Source: DATBAK01 sp038240075
Lineage (GTDB): Bacteria > Actinomycetota > Acidimicrobiia > IMCC26256 > PALSA-610
Length of the DNA: 64,000 nucleotides
Direction: 5' to 3'
Assembly: GCA_038240075.1 (NCBI GenBank)
Contig: JBBSEC010000005.1
Location: 9,686-73,685, forward strand
Part shown: in pieces, positions 1 to 8,843 of the stretch
Position numbering within the stretch: position 1 is the stretch's first letter
How the letters are laid out: every line of letters starts with the position of its first letter
Notes under the pieces: generated by a model
What the model was told of the DNA's origin: nothing
Seen by the model: only the letters and a program-made list of their open reading frames with translations
The model's database searches: none
Program-made: the position numbers and the translations under genes

Positions 1-1237
1 CGCGCACGGAGAGCTTCCTGATCCCGGTGTGCTTGTTGCTGCGGGTCCACTCGGGTGCGCCCTCGAGCTCAATGGTCTCGAAGCGCTCGATCACCTCGCC
101 GAGCACGACGCGCAGCTCGAGCCGGGCGAGGCTGGAGCCGAGGCAGTGGTGCACACCGTTGCCGAACCCGAGGTGGGGGTTCGGGTCGCGCGCCGCGTCG
201 AAGCGCATCGACTCGGCAAAGACCCGTTCGTCGCGGTTCGCCGACGCCTCCCAGAACACGACCTTGTCGCCGGCGGCGATGGGTTGGTTCCCGAGCACGG
301 TGTCGGTCGTCGCCGTGCGGCGGTTGTACGCGGCGGGGCTCGTCCAGCGCACGATCTCCTCGGTCGCGCGCTCGAGCGCGACCCGGCCGGAACGCACGGC
401 CGCGAGCTGATCGGGATGGCTCACGAACGCGAGCAGGCCACCGGCGACCGCGTTGCGGGTGGTGTCGGCACCGGCCGCGAAGAGCAGGCTGAAGAAGAGC
501 TGCAACTCCTCGTCGGTGAGGGACGGCGGGTCTTCACCGGGCAGCGTCGCGTGCACGACGACCGACAGCATGTCGTCCTTGGGCTCGCGTCGCTTGCGGG
601 CAATGAGCTCGGCGCCGTACTCGTACATCTTCAGACCCGACTGCGCGACGTGCTCGTTGCTCTCGAACGCCTCTCGACCGCGGAAGTCGAACGAGGTCTC
701 GACCCATTCGAACAGCGCGTGACGGTCGGTTTCGGGAACGCCGAGCAGGAGACAGATCGCCTGCATCGGCAGCTCGCCCGCGACACCCGCGACGAAGTCG
801 CCGCCGCCCGTCGCCGCGAACGCGTCGAGCAGCCGCCGTGTCCGAGCCCGCAGATCGTCTTCGAGCCGGCCGATCGTGCGCGGGGTGAGGCCGCGGCTGA
901 CGAGCGCCCGCACGCGCTGGTGGCGCGGGTCGTCCATCATGTTGAGGACCTTCCCCGCGATCGGCGAGTCGGGAAGGATCGTGCCGCCGTAGGGCCGCGC
1001 GCCACCCGTCTCCGACGAGTAGGTGCGCGCGTCGCGCATCACCGTCACCGCCTCCGCGTGCGTCGCGACCGACCAGAACCCTTCGTGATCGGGTGAGTGC
1101 ACGGTCGGCTCGTGCCAATACACGGGCGCAACTGCACGATGACGCACGAACACATCGTGCGGAAACCCGTCGGCGAAGAGATCGAGATCGGTGAGATCGA
1201 TGCCGCGCAGTTCGTCACCGGACGGGTCGCCGCTCAC
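1..1237 (-). CDS. Cytochrome P450, 3' end cut by window edge
   Basis: Heme-thiolate monooxygenase of the bacterial soluble class, expected to hydroxylate a lipid or steroid-like substrate using ferredoxin electrons. Reading the minus strand from a GTG at 1237 gives about 412 residues: an I-helix AGADTTRN, the K-helix EEIVRW and the heme-binding loop FGNGVHHCLG with its cysteine ligand. Only the last few residues are missing beyond base 1. The GTG overlaps the gatD stop by four bases (GTGA), so translation is probably coupled to the murT-gatD operon. The text resembles the CYP124/125/142 relatives of mycobacteria, but the substrate cannot be read from sequence. Confidence 0.9.
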   Translation of the reverse strand, partial: MSGDPSGDELRGIDLTDLDLFADGFPHDVFVRHRAVAPVYWHEPTVHSPDHEGFWSVATHAEAVTVMRDARTYSSETGGARPYGGTILPDSPIAGKVLNMMDDPRHQRVRALVSRGLTPRTIGRLEDDLRARTRRLLDAFAATGGGDFVAGVAGELPMQAICLLLGVPETDRHALFEWVETSFDFRGREAFESNEHVAQSGLKMYEYGAELIARKRREPKDDMLSVVVHATLPGEDPPSLTDEELQLFFSLLFAAGADTTRNAVAGGLLAFVSHPDQLAAVRSGRVALERATEEIVRWTSPAAYNRRTATTDTVLGNQPIAAGDKVVFWEASANRDERVFAESMRFDAARDPNPHLGFGNGVHHCLGSSLARLELRVVLGEVIERFETIELEGAPEWTRSNKHTGIRKLSVR

Positions 1238-1962
1238 GAACGGGACGCGCTCCCCCGCGCCGCGGTGAGACGCTCCGCGCGCAGGCGGTCGACTTCCGGC
1301 ATCGGAAGCGGATCGAGGGTCTCGCCGACCGCCCACGAAAGGAGGAGGTCGGCGAGCGCGGGGTTCCGCACGAGCACGGGACCGTGCATGTAGGTGCCGA
1401 CGACGCGGCCGGAGATCGCGCCTTCGGTTCCCGAGCCGTCGCCGTTGCCGATGCCCAGCTCGAGCCGGCCGAGGGCATCGAGATCCGGGCCCAGCCAGGT
1501 GCCGCCGCCGTGGTTCTCGAACCCGGTCAGGGCCGGGAGCCCGAGCTCGGTCCGTGGTTCCGAGCAGACCTCGCCGACGGCGCGCGCGCCGGCGTGACGC
1601 GCGCTGCGGCAGTCGAGGACACCGAAGCCCTCGACCGTCTCACCGGTTCCCGTCTCGAACGACGTGCCGAGCAGTTGGAAGCCCGCGCACACACCGAGCA
1701 CGACCGCGCCCTTGGCGACCGCGCCGTGCAGCGCGGTGCGGAGCTGCGCGTCGGCCGCGACCGACGACTGCGCGCCGTCTTCGCCGCCGCCGAGGAGATA
1801 CACGTCCGCGTCGGCGGGCACCGCTCCGCGATCGAGATCGAGCACGCGCGCGGTGATGCCCCTCCGGCGGAGCCGTTCGGCGAGCACGATCGCGTTCCCG
1901 CGGTCGCCGTAGGTGCCGAGCAAGCCCGGCCGGATGAGCGCGATCGCGATCTCAGGTGACAT
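1234..1962 (-). CDS. gatD: Lipid II isoglutaminyl synthase, glutamine amidotransferase subunit GatD
   Basis: GatD releases ammonia from glutamine and passes it to MurT, which amidates the D-glutamate of the lipid II stem peptide. The 242-residue product has the class I glutaminase nucleophile elbow GVCAGFQLLG (Cys about 92) and the histidine in YMHGP (about 193). I chose the ATG at 1962, which overlaps the murT stop by 11 bases; an upstream in-frame extension to 2202 lies inside murT and is unlikely. Amidated peptidoglycan made by MurT/GatD is typical of Gram-positive bacteria, including actinobacteria. Confidence 0.93.
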   Translation of the reverse strand: MSPEIAIALIRPGLLGTYGDRGNAIVLAERLRRRGITARVLDLDRGAVPADADVYLLGGGEDGAQSSVAADAQLRTALHGAVAKGAVVLGVCAGFQLLGTSFETGTGETVEGFGVLDCRSARHAGARAVGEVCSEPRTELGLPALTGFENHGGGTWLGPDLDALGRLELGIGNGDGSGTEGAISGRVVGTYMHGPVLVRNPALADLLLSWAVGETLDPLPMPEVDRLRAERLTAARGSASRS

Positions 1963-3217
1963 GGCCGAACCGGCGTCGGAGATCCTGGAACGCGCTGTAG
2001 TTCGCGATGACGTCGACGACGGGCCAGCGCAGGCCGTCGAGTACCGCGTCGACGTCGGCGCCCCATTCGTGCGCAATCCCCGCGTAGTCGAGCCGCACCG
2101 CGAGGTCGGACGCGCGGTCGCCGGTGCAGATGACGGGGCGGTCGCCGAGCTCTTCGAACGGCACATCCCAGATCCACGACGGATCGTGACCGTCGGGATC
2201 ACGCGCGTTGAGCACCAGCACCACCGGTGCGGGCGGCGGCGGGATGAAGCGCAGCGTCTCCTGCCAGCTCGCCGGATTCTTGGCGAGCAGAAGCCTCACC
2301 GCCGACGTGCCGATCGTGACGGTGCGGTACCGGCCCGCGACACCTTGGACACCGACGGCGGCCGCGACCGCGGCCTTCGGCTCGACGCCGAATCGTTGCG
2401 CTGTCATCGTGGCGATCGCGACGTTGGCGCGGTTGCGCTCGCCCGGAAGCGCGGGGTCGACCTCGAGCTCGGTGCCGTCGGCGAAGACGAGCCGGTTGCC
2501 GACGAGTCGGACGTCGGGCTGCGGACGCGCGAAGTCGCAGCCCGTGCACGCCCAACCATCTTCTTCACTCCGCGCGAAGTCGACGACCGACTGGCACGCC
2601 GGGCACGCGATCGCGTCTTCCGTCCACGGCTGCCCGACCGCGACCCACGTGATGACGTCGGCCGGCTGCGCGGCCCAGACGACGAGCGGATCATCGGCGT
2701 TGGCGACGACCGCGATCTTCGGGTGCGCGGCGACGCACTCCCGCCACCGCTGCGCGATCATGCGCGTCTCGTTGAGCCGGCTGAGCTGATCACGCGAGAG
2801 ATTGAGGAACGCGACCGTTTCCGGCGTGAGCATCTCGAACGCCCACGGAATGAAGTTCTCGTCGACCTCGATCGCGCCGAGCGGCGCGTCGCGCTGCTCG
2901 AGCAACGCGGCGACGACGCCGTCGGCAACGTTCGCGCCGGTGCGGTTCGTCACCACCTCGCCGCGCGTCGCGAGCGCGGCGGCGAGCATCGCAGTCGTGG
3001 TGGTCTTGCCGTTGGTGCCACTCACCAGCGCGAAGCGTCGGCCCGCCGCGAGGAGCCGGGCGGCGTCGGGCGCGACGGCGAGACACGTCTTGCCACTGAT
3101 GACCCACCCCTCGCCCCGGCCGAGCCGGCGGGACGCGAGCCCGGCGAGGCGACCCGCGGCGACCCCGGCCGACAGCCGGAGGCGCGCGATCGGCTGCCGC
3201 GTCGTTGCGTTGGCCAC
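1952..3217 (-). CDS. murT: Lipid II isoglutaminyl synthase, Mur ligase-like subunit MurT
   Basis: ATP-dependent partner of GatD acting on lipid II at the inner face of the membrane. The 421 residues show the Mur ligase P-loop GTNGKTTTTAML (about 67-78), a four-cysteine zinc-ribbon insert (CPAC...CTGC, about 208-235) that is a hallmark of MurT, and a C-terminal DUF1727 region. It is the first gene of a minus-strand operon murT-gatD-P450 with overlapping junctions. The divergent ion transporter gene begins 134 bases away, and a hairpin element sits between them. Confidence 0.94.
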   Translation of the reverse strand: MANATTRQPIARLRLSAGVAAGRLAGLASRRLGRGEGWVISGKTCLAVAPDAARLLAAGRRFALVSGTNGKTTTTAMLAAALATRGEVVTNRTGANVADGVVAALLEQRDAPLGAIEVDENFIPWAFEMLTPETVAFLNLSRDQLSRLNETRMIAQRWRECVAAHPKIAVVANADDPLVVWAAQPADVITWVAVGQPWTEDAIACPACQSVVDFARSEEDGWACTGCDFARPQPDVRLVGNRLVFADGTELEVDPALPGERNRANVAIATMTAQRFGVEPKAAVAAAVGVQGVAGRYRTVTIGTSAVRLLLAKNPASWQETLRFIPPPPAPVVLVLNARDPDGHDPSWIWDVPFEELGDRPVICTGDRASDLAVRLDYAGIAHEWGADVDAVLDGLRWPVVDVIANYSAFQDLRRRFGHVT

Positions 3218-3264
3218 GCATGCTCCTGGGTACTGGGCGGTCGGTACTCGGCGATCTGGGCGAT

Positions 3265-3319
3265 CTGATCGGGTTCGGTGACGTTATCGGTGACGTGAGC
3301 GGTCACCGATTTCGATCAG
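3265..3319. repeat. Inverted-repeat element, copy 1
   Basis: Arms CTGATCG...TCGGTGAC (3265-3283) and GTCACCGA...CGATCAG (3301-3319) match at about 15 of 19 positions around a 17-base loop that itself holds another CGGTGACG. The same arm words recur at 4664-4714, so the two copies bracket the transporter gene 3351-4649. It lies between divergent genes, so it is more likely an operator or repeat unit than a terminator here. Confidence 0.65.
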
Positions 3320-3350
3320 AACGCCGTAGATCCGGGACGAACGGGGAACA

Positions 3351-4649
3351 ATGCGAGCCGTGGCCGGCATCGTGAGCTTCGTCCTGCTCGGCCTCGTGAT
3401 CGTGCTGGTGACGCTGCGGCCGAGCGGCCGAGCGGAAGTGGTCGTGGCGTTGCCCGCGGCGCTGATCGTGGTGATCGCCCGGCTGGCGCCGTGGGCGGCC
3501 GTGCGGCACGAGCTGCGCTTCCTGGCCCCGACGCTCGTGTTCCTCGCCGCGGTGTTCGTGATCGCCGAGGTCGCCGCGGCCGCCGGGGTGTTCGACGCCG
3601 CGGGCCGGGTCGTCGGCCGCCTGTCGGGCAGCTCACCCAGGCGCCTGGTGCTCGTGGTCGCGGTGGCGGCGGCGGTCACGACGACGGTGTTGAGCCTCGA
3701 CGCCACGGCCGTGCTGCTCACGCCGGTCGTGCTGCGCGTCGCGCGCTCGCGCCGCGTCGATTCCGACGCCGCGCTGCTCACGACGACACAGCTGGCCAAC
3801 GGCGGCTCGCTGCTGCTCCCGGTGTCGAACCTCACGAACCTCATCGTCTTCCCGCTGACCGGTCTGACGTTCGCCGGGTTCGCCGTGCGCATGGTGCTTC
3901 CGCTCGCGGCGGCGGTCGGCGTCATCACCGCGGTCCTCGCGCTGCGCGTGCGCGGCGACGCGCCCGTGGTGCACGATCGCCCGAGCGCGCCGCAAACAGT
4001 GATCGAATCGAACACGTACGAGGTTGCGGACGCGACCCTCGACGGGTTCGGCCGCGCGGTCTCGCTCGGCCTGGTCGCGCTCCTCGTCGCGTTCTTCGTC
4101 GGCTCTCTCGTCGACATCGCACCCTCGGCGATCGCCGCCGCGGGCGCGACGGTGCTCGCGATCGCGGCGCTGGTTCAACGGCGCACGACCCCGACCGCGC
4201 TGGTGCGCGCCGCGTCACCCGGGTTCATCGTCTTCGTCGGCGCGCTCGGCGTCGTGGTCACCGCGGCGACGCGGCACGGCCTCGCGCACGCCGTCGGCAA
4301 CGCGCTCCCTGCGGGCAGCGGGTTCGACTCGCTTCTCGGTGTCGCCGTCGTCGCTGCGCTCCTCGCGAACGCAGTGAACAACCTGCCCGCGACGCTCGTG
4401 TTGCTGAGCGCGCTGCCGGCCGGCGCGGCCGCGCCGCTGCTCGCCGCGCTCATCGGCGTCAACGTCGGACCCAACCTCACCTACACCGGCTCGCTCGCAA
4501 CGCTGTTGTGGCGCAAGAGCGTCCGCGCGGAGGGCGCCGAGCCGTCGCGGCGCGCGTTCTTCACCGCGGCGGTGCTCACCACACCGCTCGCGCTGTTCAC
4601 CGCGGTCTGCGGCCTCTGGATCGTGCTCCGCCTCCTCGGCCCCGGCTAA
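3351..4649 (+). CDS. ArsB/NhaD/SLC13-type ion transporter
   Basis: Integral membrane permease of the ion transporter superfamily, whose members move arsenite, sodium/proton or dicarboxylates. The 432 residues are almost all hydrophobic helices (roughly 10-12) and carry paired re-entrant motifs: SLDATAVLLTPVVL with NGGSLLLPVSNLTNLIVF in the first half, and NAVNNLPATLVL with GVNVGPNLTYTGSLATLLW in the second. This ArsB-like layout fits an anion or arsenite pump, but no ars operon partner or ArsR is nearby, so the substrate is open. It stands alone between two hairpin repeat copies. Confidence 0.85.
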   Translation: MRAVAGIVSFVLLGLVIVLVTLRPSGRAEVVVALPAALIVVIARLAPWAAVRHELRFLAPTLVFLAAVFVIAEVAAAAGVFDAAGRVVGRLSGSSPRRLVLVVAVAAAVTTTVLSLDATAVLLTPVVLRVARSRRVDSDAALLTTTQLANGGSLLLPVSNLTNLIVFPLTGLTFAGFAVRMVLPLAAAVGVITAVLALRVRGDAPVVHDRPSAPQTVIESNTYEVADATLDGFGRAVSLGLVALLVAFFVGSLVDIAPSAIAAAGATVLAIAALVQRRTTPTALVRAASPGFIVFVGALGVVVTAATRHGLAHAVGNALPAGSGFDSLLGVAVVAALLANAVNNLPATLVLLSALPAGAAAPLLAALIGVNVGPNLTYTGSLATLLWRKSVRAEGAEPSRRAFFTAAVLTTPLALFTAVCGLWIVLRLLGPG

Positions 4650-4663
4650 CCCGAGCGCGCGGA

Positions 4664-4714
4664 CGTACTGATCGATCTCGGTGACGTTCCGCGTCACCCA
4701 ACTCGATCAGTACG
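4664..4714. repeat. Inverted-repeat element, copy 2
   Basis: A nested hairpin of two perfect arm blocks, CGTACTGATCGA with TCGATCAGTACG and GGTGACG with CGTCACC, separated by a 4-base internal mismatch and closed by a 5-base loop. It shares the CTGATCG and CGGTGACG words with copy 1 at 3265-3319. It lies 15 bases after the transporter stop and before the convergent VOC gene, so it may act as a bidirectional terminator. Confidence 0.7.
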
Positions 4715-4738
4715 CAGGAGCCGGCGCGAAAGCCCTGG

Positions 4739-5146
4739 TCAGTGGACGGCGTTGGCGTGCGTGGGGTCGGCGTACGCGGTCTCGAGCGCGCCGGGTCGCT
4801 CCGCGCGCAGGAGTCCGATCTCGTTGCCGCTCGGGTCACGAAACACGTGCACAGGCCCGTCGGGAGTGCCGACCGTCTCGCCGTTGAGTTCGAACCCTGA
4901 TCCTGCGAGCCGTGCGGTCTCCACATCGAGATCGTCGACGGTCCAGATCGGCAGGCAGCTCGGCGCGGGCCGGTGCTCGGCCAGCAGCACCAGCGGACCC
5001 GCACCGACGCGCACCGCGGCGACCTCGGTGTCGAAGGCCTTGAACCGCCACACGAGGTTCGCGTCGAGTGCGCGCTCGTAGAACTCGACATCGCGAGCGA
5101 CGTCGTCGGTTCCGACGTAGAGGTACGCAAGCACCCGGTCGTGCAT
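4739..5146 (-). CDS. VOC (glyoxalase/bleomycin-resistance fold) protein
   Basis: Small vicinal-oxygen-chelate fold protein of 135 residues. It starts YLYVGTDDVARDVEFYERAL, typical of the first beta-alpha unit, and ends with VFRDPSGNEIGLL, the usual closing strand with its glutamate. The metal ligand pattern is not certain, so it may be a binding protein, isomerase or dioxygenase. I prefer the ATG at 5146 over a TTG three codons upstream. It is divergent from the cyclic-nucleotide-binding gene at 5179. Confidence 0.8.
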   Translation of the reverse strand: MHDRVLAYLYVGTDDVARDVEFYERALDANLVWRFKAFDTEVAAVRVGAGPLVLLAEHRPAPSCLPIWTVDDLDVETARLAGSGFELNGETVGTPDGPVHVFRDPSGNEIGLLRAERPGALETAYADPTHANAVH

Positions 5147-5178
5147 CGCGTTCAAGGTAGCGGTCGTATGCTGCGGGA

Positions 5179-5604
5179 GTGCCGAAGGACCGCGCGTTCC
5201 TCACGATGTACCGCGAGCGGATCGCGACGGTGCCGCTCTTCTCGGGGCTCTCCGATCGCGAGGTGCGCAGCCTCGCCCAACGCGCCGAACAGGTCTCGCT
5301 GCCCGAAGGCATGACCGTTGTCCAGGAAGGCACGAGCGGCAACGAGTTCTTCGTGCTCCTGAAGGGCGGCGCGAAGGTCACGAAGCGCGGACGCTCCGTC
5401 GGCAAGCTCGGACCGGGCGACTCGTTCGGCGAACTCGCGCTGATCGCGGGCACGCCCCGCGCCGCCACCATCACGATCACCGAGCCGAGCGAGCTGATGG
5501 TGCTCGCGCGCCGCGACTTCATCGCCCTGCTCGACGACTTCCCCCAGATGACCCGGAAGCTGCTGACCGGGCTCGCCGCGTGGATCGCCGAGCGCGAGGG
5601 CTAG
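5179..5604 (+). CDS. Stand-alone cyclic nucleotide-binding domain protein
   Basis: A 141-residue protein formed by one CAP-type effector domain: the N-terminal helix FSGLSDREVRSLAQRAEQV, the beta roll, and the phosphate-binding cassette GDSFGELALIAGTPRAA. No helix-turn-helix follows, so it is not a complete CRP regulator and probably senses a nucleotide for a partner. It starts at GTG 5179. A TATGCT hexamer at 5167-5172 lies seven bases before the start, which would suit a leaderless mRNA. A relative lies at 50878. Confidence 0.85.
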   Translation: MPKDRAFLTMYRERIATVPLFSGLSDREVRSLAQRAEQVSLPEGMTVVQEGTSGNEFFVLLKGGAKVTKRGRSVGKLGPGDSFGELALIAGTPRAATITITEPSELMVLARRDFIALLDDFPQMTRKLLTGLAAWIAEREG

Positions 5605-5694
5605 ACGTCGCAGGGGTAGACGTCGCGCGCTCCGTACCGACCCCCACACGGAGCGCACTATTCTCGTCGGAGCACACGAGTGGGGAGCCGCCCG

Positions 5695-6630
5695 ATGGAC
5701 GACGTCGAACCGACCGCAGCACCCGAGATCCCCGTGGCGGTCGCCGAGCTCGAGCTCACACCGCCGGCGCCCCCGCACCGACGCCGCCCCCTCGTCGCGG
5801 TGACCGCGTTCGTTGCGCTCGCCGCGCTGATCTCGGGCGTCACGATCGCGGTGTCGTCGACGACGCCGAAGCAGAGCGTCGCCGCGATGCTGAAGGCGGC
5901 ACCGGCGAACACGCGCGACGCGGGCAGCGCCTCCATGACCATGCACATCACGATGACCCTCGACGGCCGGACCCAGCTCGTCAGTGCCATCACGGGCGCC
6001 ACCGACTTCAAGACCGGGAACGAGACGCTGACGCTGTCGGGCCCGGGCGTCGACGGAGAGATCCGTATCGTCAACCACGTCGAGTACGTGTCGAACCCGA
6101 TGTTCGAGCTCCCCAACGGCGCGCACTGGCTGCGGATCACCAAGGCCGACCTCGGTATGACCGCCGCCGCCGGGGTCGGTTCGAACGACCCGAGCTCCGG
6201 CCTCGACTTCCTCAGCGGGCGCGCCGGCAACCCGACGGCCGTCGGCACCGCGACGATCGACGGCGAGAAGACCACTCATTACAAGCTCACGATCGACTTC
6301 ACCACGATCACGTCGTTGCTCGGCAAGTCGAGCAGCAAGCTCGGAGTGCCCGAGATGCAGCAGGGCCTCGACGCGCTGAAGGGCATGCTCGACCTTCACC
6401 ACATCCCCGCCGAGGCGTGGCTCGACTCGGCGCACCGAGTGCGGCGCTTCGACTACACGCTGGCCCTCAGCGCCGACGGCACGAACCTGGTCGAGCGCGC
6501 GTCATCCGAGTTCTCCAACTTCGGCGAGGCGGTCCACGTTTCCGCGCCGAGCGCCGACGACGTCGTGCCGTTCGCCGACGCTCCCGATGCCTTCCAGAAT
6601 CTGATGGGTATCCGCTCGACCCCGGCCTGA
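5695..6630 (+). CDS. Membrane-anchored LppX/LprG-like protein
   Basis: About 311 residues: a proline-rich cytoplasmic N-terminus, one membrane anchor at about 32-53, then an extracytoplasmic beta-rich domain with phrases such as GSASMTMHITMTLDG, NHVEYVSNPMFELPNG and AWLDSAHRVRRFDYTL. This pattern is seen in LppX/LprAFG-like proteins that carry lipids across the actinobacterial envelope. Membership is inferred from pattern, not from alignment. I chose ATG 5695; an upstream GTG at 5680 is possible. A DUF4349 lipoprotein gene follows 48 bases downstream. Confidence 0.65.
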   Translation: MDDVEPTAAPEIPVAVAELELTPPAPPHRRRPLVAVTAFVALAALISGVTIAVSSTTPKQSVAAMLKAAPANTRDAGSASMTMHITMTLDGRTQLVSAITGATDFKTGNETLTLSGPGVDGEIRIVNHVEYVSNPMFELPNGAHWLRITKADLGMTAAAGVGSNDPSSGLDFLSGRAGNPTAVGTATIDGEKTTHYKLTIDFTTITSLLGKSSSKLGVPEMQQGLDALKGMLDLHHIPAEAWLDSAHRVRRFDYTLALSADGTNLVERASSEFSNFGEAVHVSAPSADDVVPFADAPDAFQNLMGIRSTPA

Positions 6631-6678
6631 GCCTGCCGCCCGGGAACTGGGCGGTCGGCACCGACCGTCTCAGTGTCC

Positions 6679-7539
6679 ATGCTGACGAAGCGCATCGGAT
6701 TCATGGTCGTCGCGGCCGCCATCGTGCTGGGCGCGTGCTCGCAGGGTGGCGACAAGAAGTCGGGTTCCGCCCTCAGCGGGAAGGCGAGCGGGAGCGCGAC
6801 CGGCACCACGGGTGTGCTCGCGATCGCGAAGGTGCCGAAGGGGCAACCGCTCGACGCCTCACGGCAGATCGTCTCCACGGCGCACCTGCAGGTGCGGGTC
6901 GGCGACGTGGTGGCGGCGTCGTCGCGCGCGCAGGCGATCGTCGACGGCGCCGGCGGGTACCTCTTCTCGCAGGACGCGAACCTGCAGGGCCACACCGACG
7001 AGACCCTGGTGTTCAAGGTCCCGCCCGCGCAGTTCTCGGGTGTCCTCGATCGCCTCGGCTCGCTCGGCACGCCGCTCGAGAAGCAGATCGGCACCGACGA
7101 CGTCACCAATCAGGTCGTCGATCTCGAGGGCCGGCTCCACACTGCGACCGCGAGCGCCGCGCGTCTGCGCGCGCTGTTCACGAGCGCCACGAACGTGCCC
7201 GACATCGTGTCGATCGAGAACGATCTCGCGACGCGCGAGGCGGAGGTCGAGTCCCTCCAGGGTCAGCTGCGGTTGGTGAAGAGCCAGGTGCAGCTCGCGA
7301 CCGTCACCCTCGCGCTGACGACGAAGGCACCGCACCACAAGACCACGACACCCACGTTTACCAGCGCACTGTCGGGCGGCTGGGCGGCGTTCGCCAATAC
7401 CGCGAAGGTCACCGCGGCGGTCGTCGGCGCCACGCTGCCGTTCCTCACGTTCGCCGCCGCCGTCGCCGCAGTGGTCGTGGCCGTACGGCGTCGGCGCCGC
7501 CGACCGGCTCGCCTTGACGCTCAGAGTTCCGTGGTGTGA
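6679..7539 (+). CDS. DUF4349 lipoprotein
   Basis: About 286 residues with a lipoprotein signal ending in LGAC, an extracellular DUF4349 region (SRQIVSTAHLQVRV, then YLFSQDANLQG, then VTNQVVDLEGRL), a coiled-coil stretch around DLATREAEVESLQGQLR, and a C-terminal membrane helix followed by an Arg-rich tail. DUF4349 proteins are common near extracytoplasmic sigma factors; the ECF sigma gene starts 9 bases after this stop. The role is unknown, but the pairing suggests envelope-stress sensing. Start is ATG 6679 or GTG 6673. Confidence 0.82.
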   Translation: MLTKRIGFMVVAAAIVLGACSQGGDKKSGSALSGKASGSATGTTGVLAIAKVPKGQPLDASRQIVSTAHLQVRVGDVVAASSRAQAIVDGAGGYLFSQDANLQGHTDETLVFKVPPAQFSGVLDRLGSLGTPLEKQIGTDDVTNQVVDLEGRLHTATASAARLRALFTSATNVPDIVSIENDLATREAEVESLQGQLRLVKSQVQLATVTLALTTKAPHHKTTTPTFTSALSGGWAAFANTAKVTAAVVGATLPFLTFAAAVAAVVVAVRRRRRRPARLDAQSSVV

Positions 7540-7548
7540 CCTACCGCG

Positions 7549-8097
7549 GTGATCGACGCGGCCGTCGTGCAGGGCTTCTGCGCGGGTGAGCCCGAGGCGG
7601 TTCGGGCCGTCTACCGCGATTACGGGCCGACCGTCTTCGCCGTCGCGCACCGGATGCTGGGCAACCGGCAGCTCGCGGAGGATGCCACCCAGCAGACGTT
7701 CGTGCAGGCCTGGAAGGCCGCGTCGCGCTTCGACGCGGGGCGTGAGCTCGGGCCGTGGCTCACGACCATCGCGCGGCGCGTCGCGATCGACATCTACCGC
7801 CGAGAGTCGCGTCGGACGACCGCGCCCCTCGAAGCCGTCGCGCCGGACGACCCTGCCATCGTGACCCTCCCTCCCGGCGTCGACCAGGTGTCCGATGCCT
7901 GGGAGGTGCGCCGCGCCATCGACGAGCTTCCTCCCGACGAGCGCGAGGTCGTGCGGCTCCAGCATCTCGAGGGCCACACCCACGTGGAGATCGCGGAACG
8001 GCTCGGGTTACCCCTCGGAACCGTGAAATCACGCTCGCATCGGGCCCATGCACGGCTCGCGACGCGCCTCGCCCACCTGAGAGGCGACGCCGGATGA
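7549..8097 (+). CDS. ECF RNA polymerase sigma factor
   Basis: Sigma-70 family group 4 factor of 182 residues. Region 2 (AVYRDYGPTVFAVAHRMLG ... AEDATQQTFVQAWKAASRF) binds core enzyme and the -10, and region 4 (ELPPDEREVVRLQHLEGH ... LGLPLGTVKSRSHRAHARL) binds the -35. GTG start. It follows the DUF4349 gene by 9 bases and precedes a likely anti-sigma factor at 8141, so the three probably form one stress-response unit. Confidence 0.92.
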   Translation: MIDAAVVQGFCAGEPEAVRAVYRDYGPTVFAVAHRMLGNRQLAEDATQQTFVQAWKAASRFDAGRELGPWLTTIARRVAIDIYRRESRRTTAPLEAVAPDDPAIVTLPPGVDQVSDAWEVRRAIDELPPDEREVVRLQHLEGHTHVEIAERLGLPLGTVKSRSHRAHARLATRLAHLRGDAG

Positions 8098-8140
8098 AAC
8101 CGCGGAGCCTCCGTATGCGTAACGATGGTCAGGACCCACG

Positions 8141-8788
8141 ATGACCACCGACGACGACCGCATCGCCTACCTCGAGGGCGAGGACCGCGAGGACCTCGAC
8201 CCTGACGATCAGCGCGCGCTCGACGCCACCCGGGCCCTGCTCGCCGATCCGAGCCTCTGGGAAGAGCCCCCCGCAGGCCTGGAAGCCGATGTCGTTGCCG
8301 CGATCACCGCCCAGGTGGGCTCGGCAACCATCCAGGCGAACCAGGAGCGCCGGGTGCTCGACCGCCGCCGCGTCCTCGCGGTCGCGGCGGCCGTGCTCCT
8401 CGTGCTCGCGGTGGGAACGGCCGCGCTGCGCCCGTGGCAGAACCGGGGTTCGTCGGCCCAGCACTTCGCGATGGCGCTGAACGGCACCCCGCTCGCGGCC
8501 CATGCGACGGGCACCGCGTCGCTCACCAGGACCGACTCCGGGTGGCACGTCGCGCTGCACGCGACGGGGCTCACGCGCCTCGACCACGGTCGCTACTACC
8601 AGGCGTGGCTGAAGAACGCGGCCGGGACGCTGGTCCCGATCGGCACCTTCAACAACGGCCCCAACGTGACGTTGTGGGCGGGTGTGTCGCCCGTCGACTT
8701 CCCGACGCTGACCGTCACGATCGAAGCCGCCGACGGCAATCAGGCGTCGTCGGGACGCCGGGTACTGCTCGGCACGATCACCCGCTGA
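8141..8788 (+). CDS. RskA-like membrane anti-sigma factor
   Basis: 215 residues: an acidic cytoplasmic N-terminus (about 1-75), one membrane helix at about 83-105 (VLAVAAAVLLVLAVGTAAL) and an extracytoplasmic anti-sigma-K C-terminal type domain with LDHGRYYQAWLKN and VPIGTFNNGPNVTLWAGV. The order sigma factor then membrane anti-sigma factor matches SigK/RskA-like pairs. The N-terminus has no obvious zinc-binding HxxxCxxC motif, so binding to the sigma factor must use another surface. Confidence 0.82.
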   Translation: MTTDDDRIAYLEGEDREDLDPDDQRALDATRALLADPSLWEEPPAGLEADVVAAITAQVGSATIQANQERRVLDRRRVLAVAAAVLLVLAVGTAALRPWQNRGSSAQHFAMALNGTPLAAHATGTASLTRTDSGWHVALHATGLTRLDHGRYYQAWLKNAAGTLVPIGTFNNGPNVTLWAGVSPVDFPTLTVTIEAADGNQASSGRRVLLGTITR

Positions 8789-8843
8789 ACGCACCCCGCG
8801 GAAGAAACCGCGAACCGCGGCGGGTCCCACCGGCGTATTTGGA

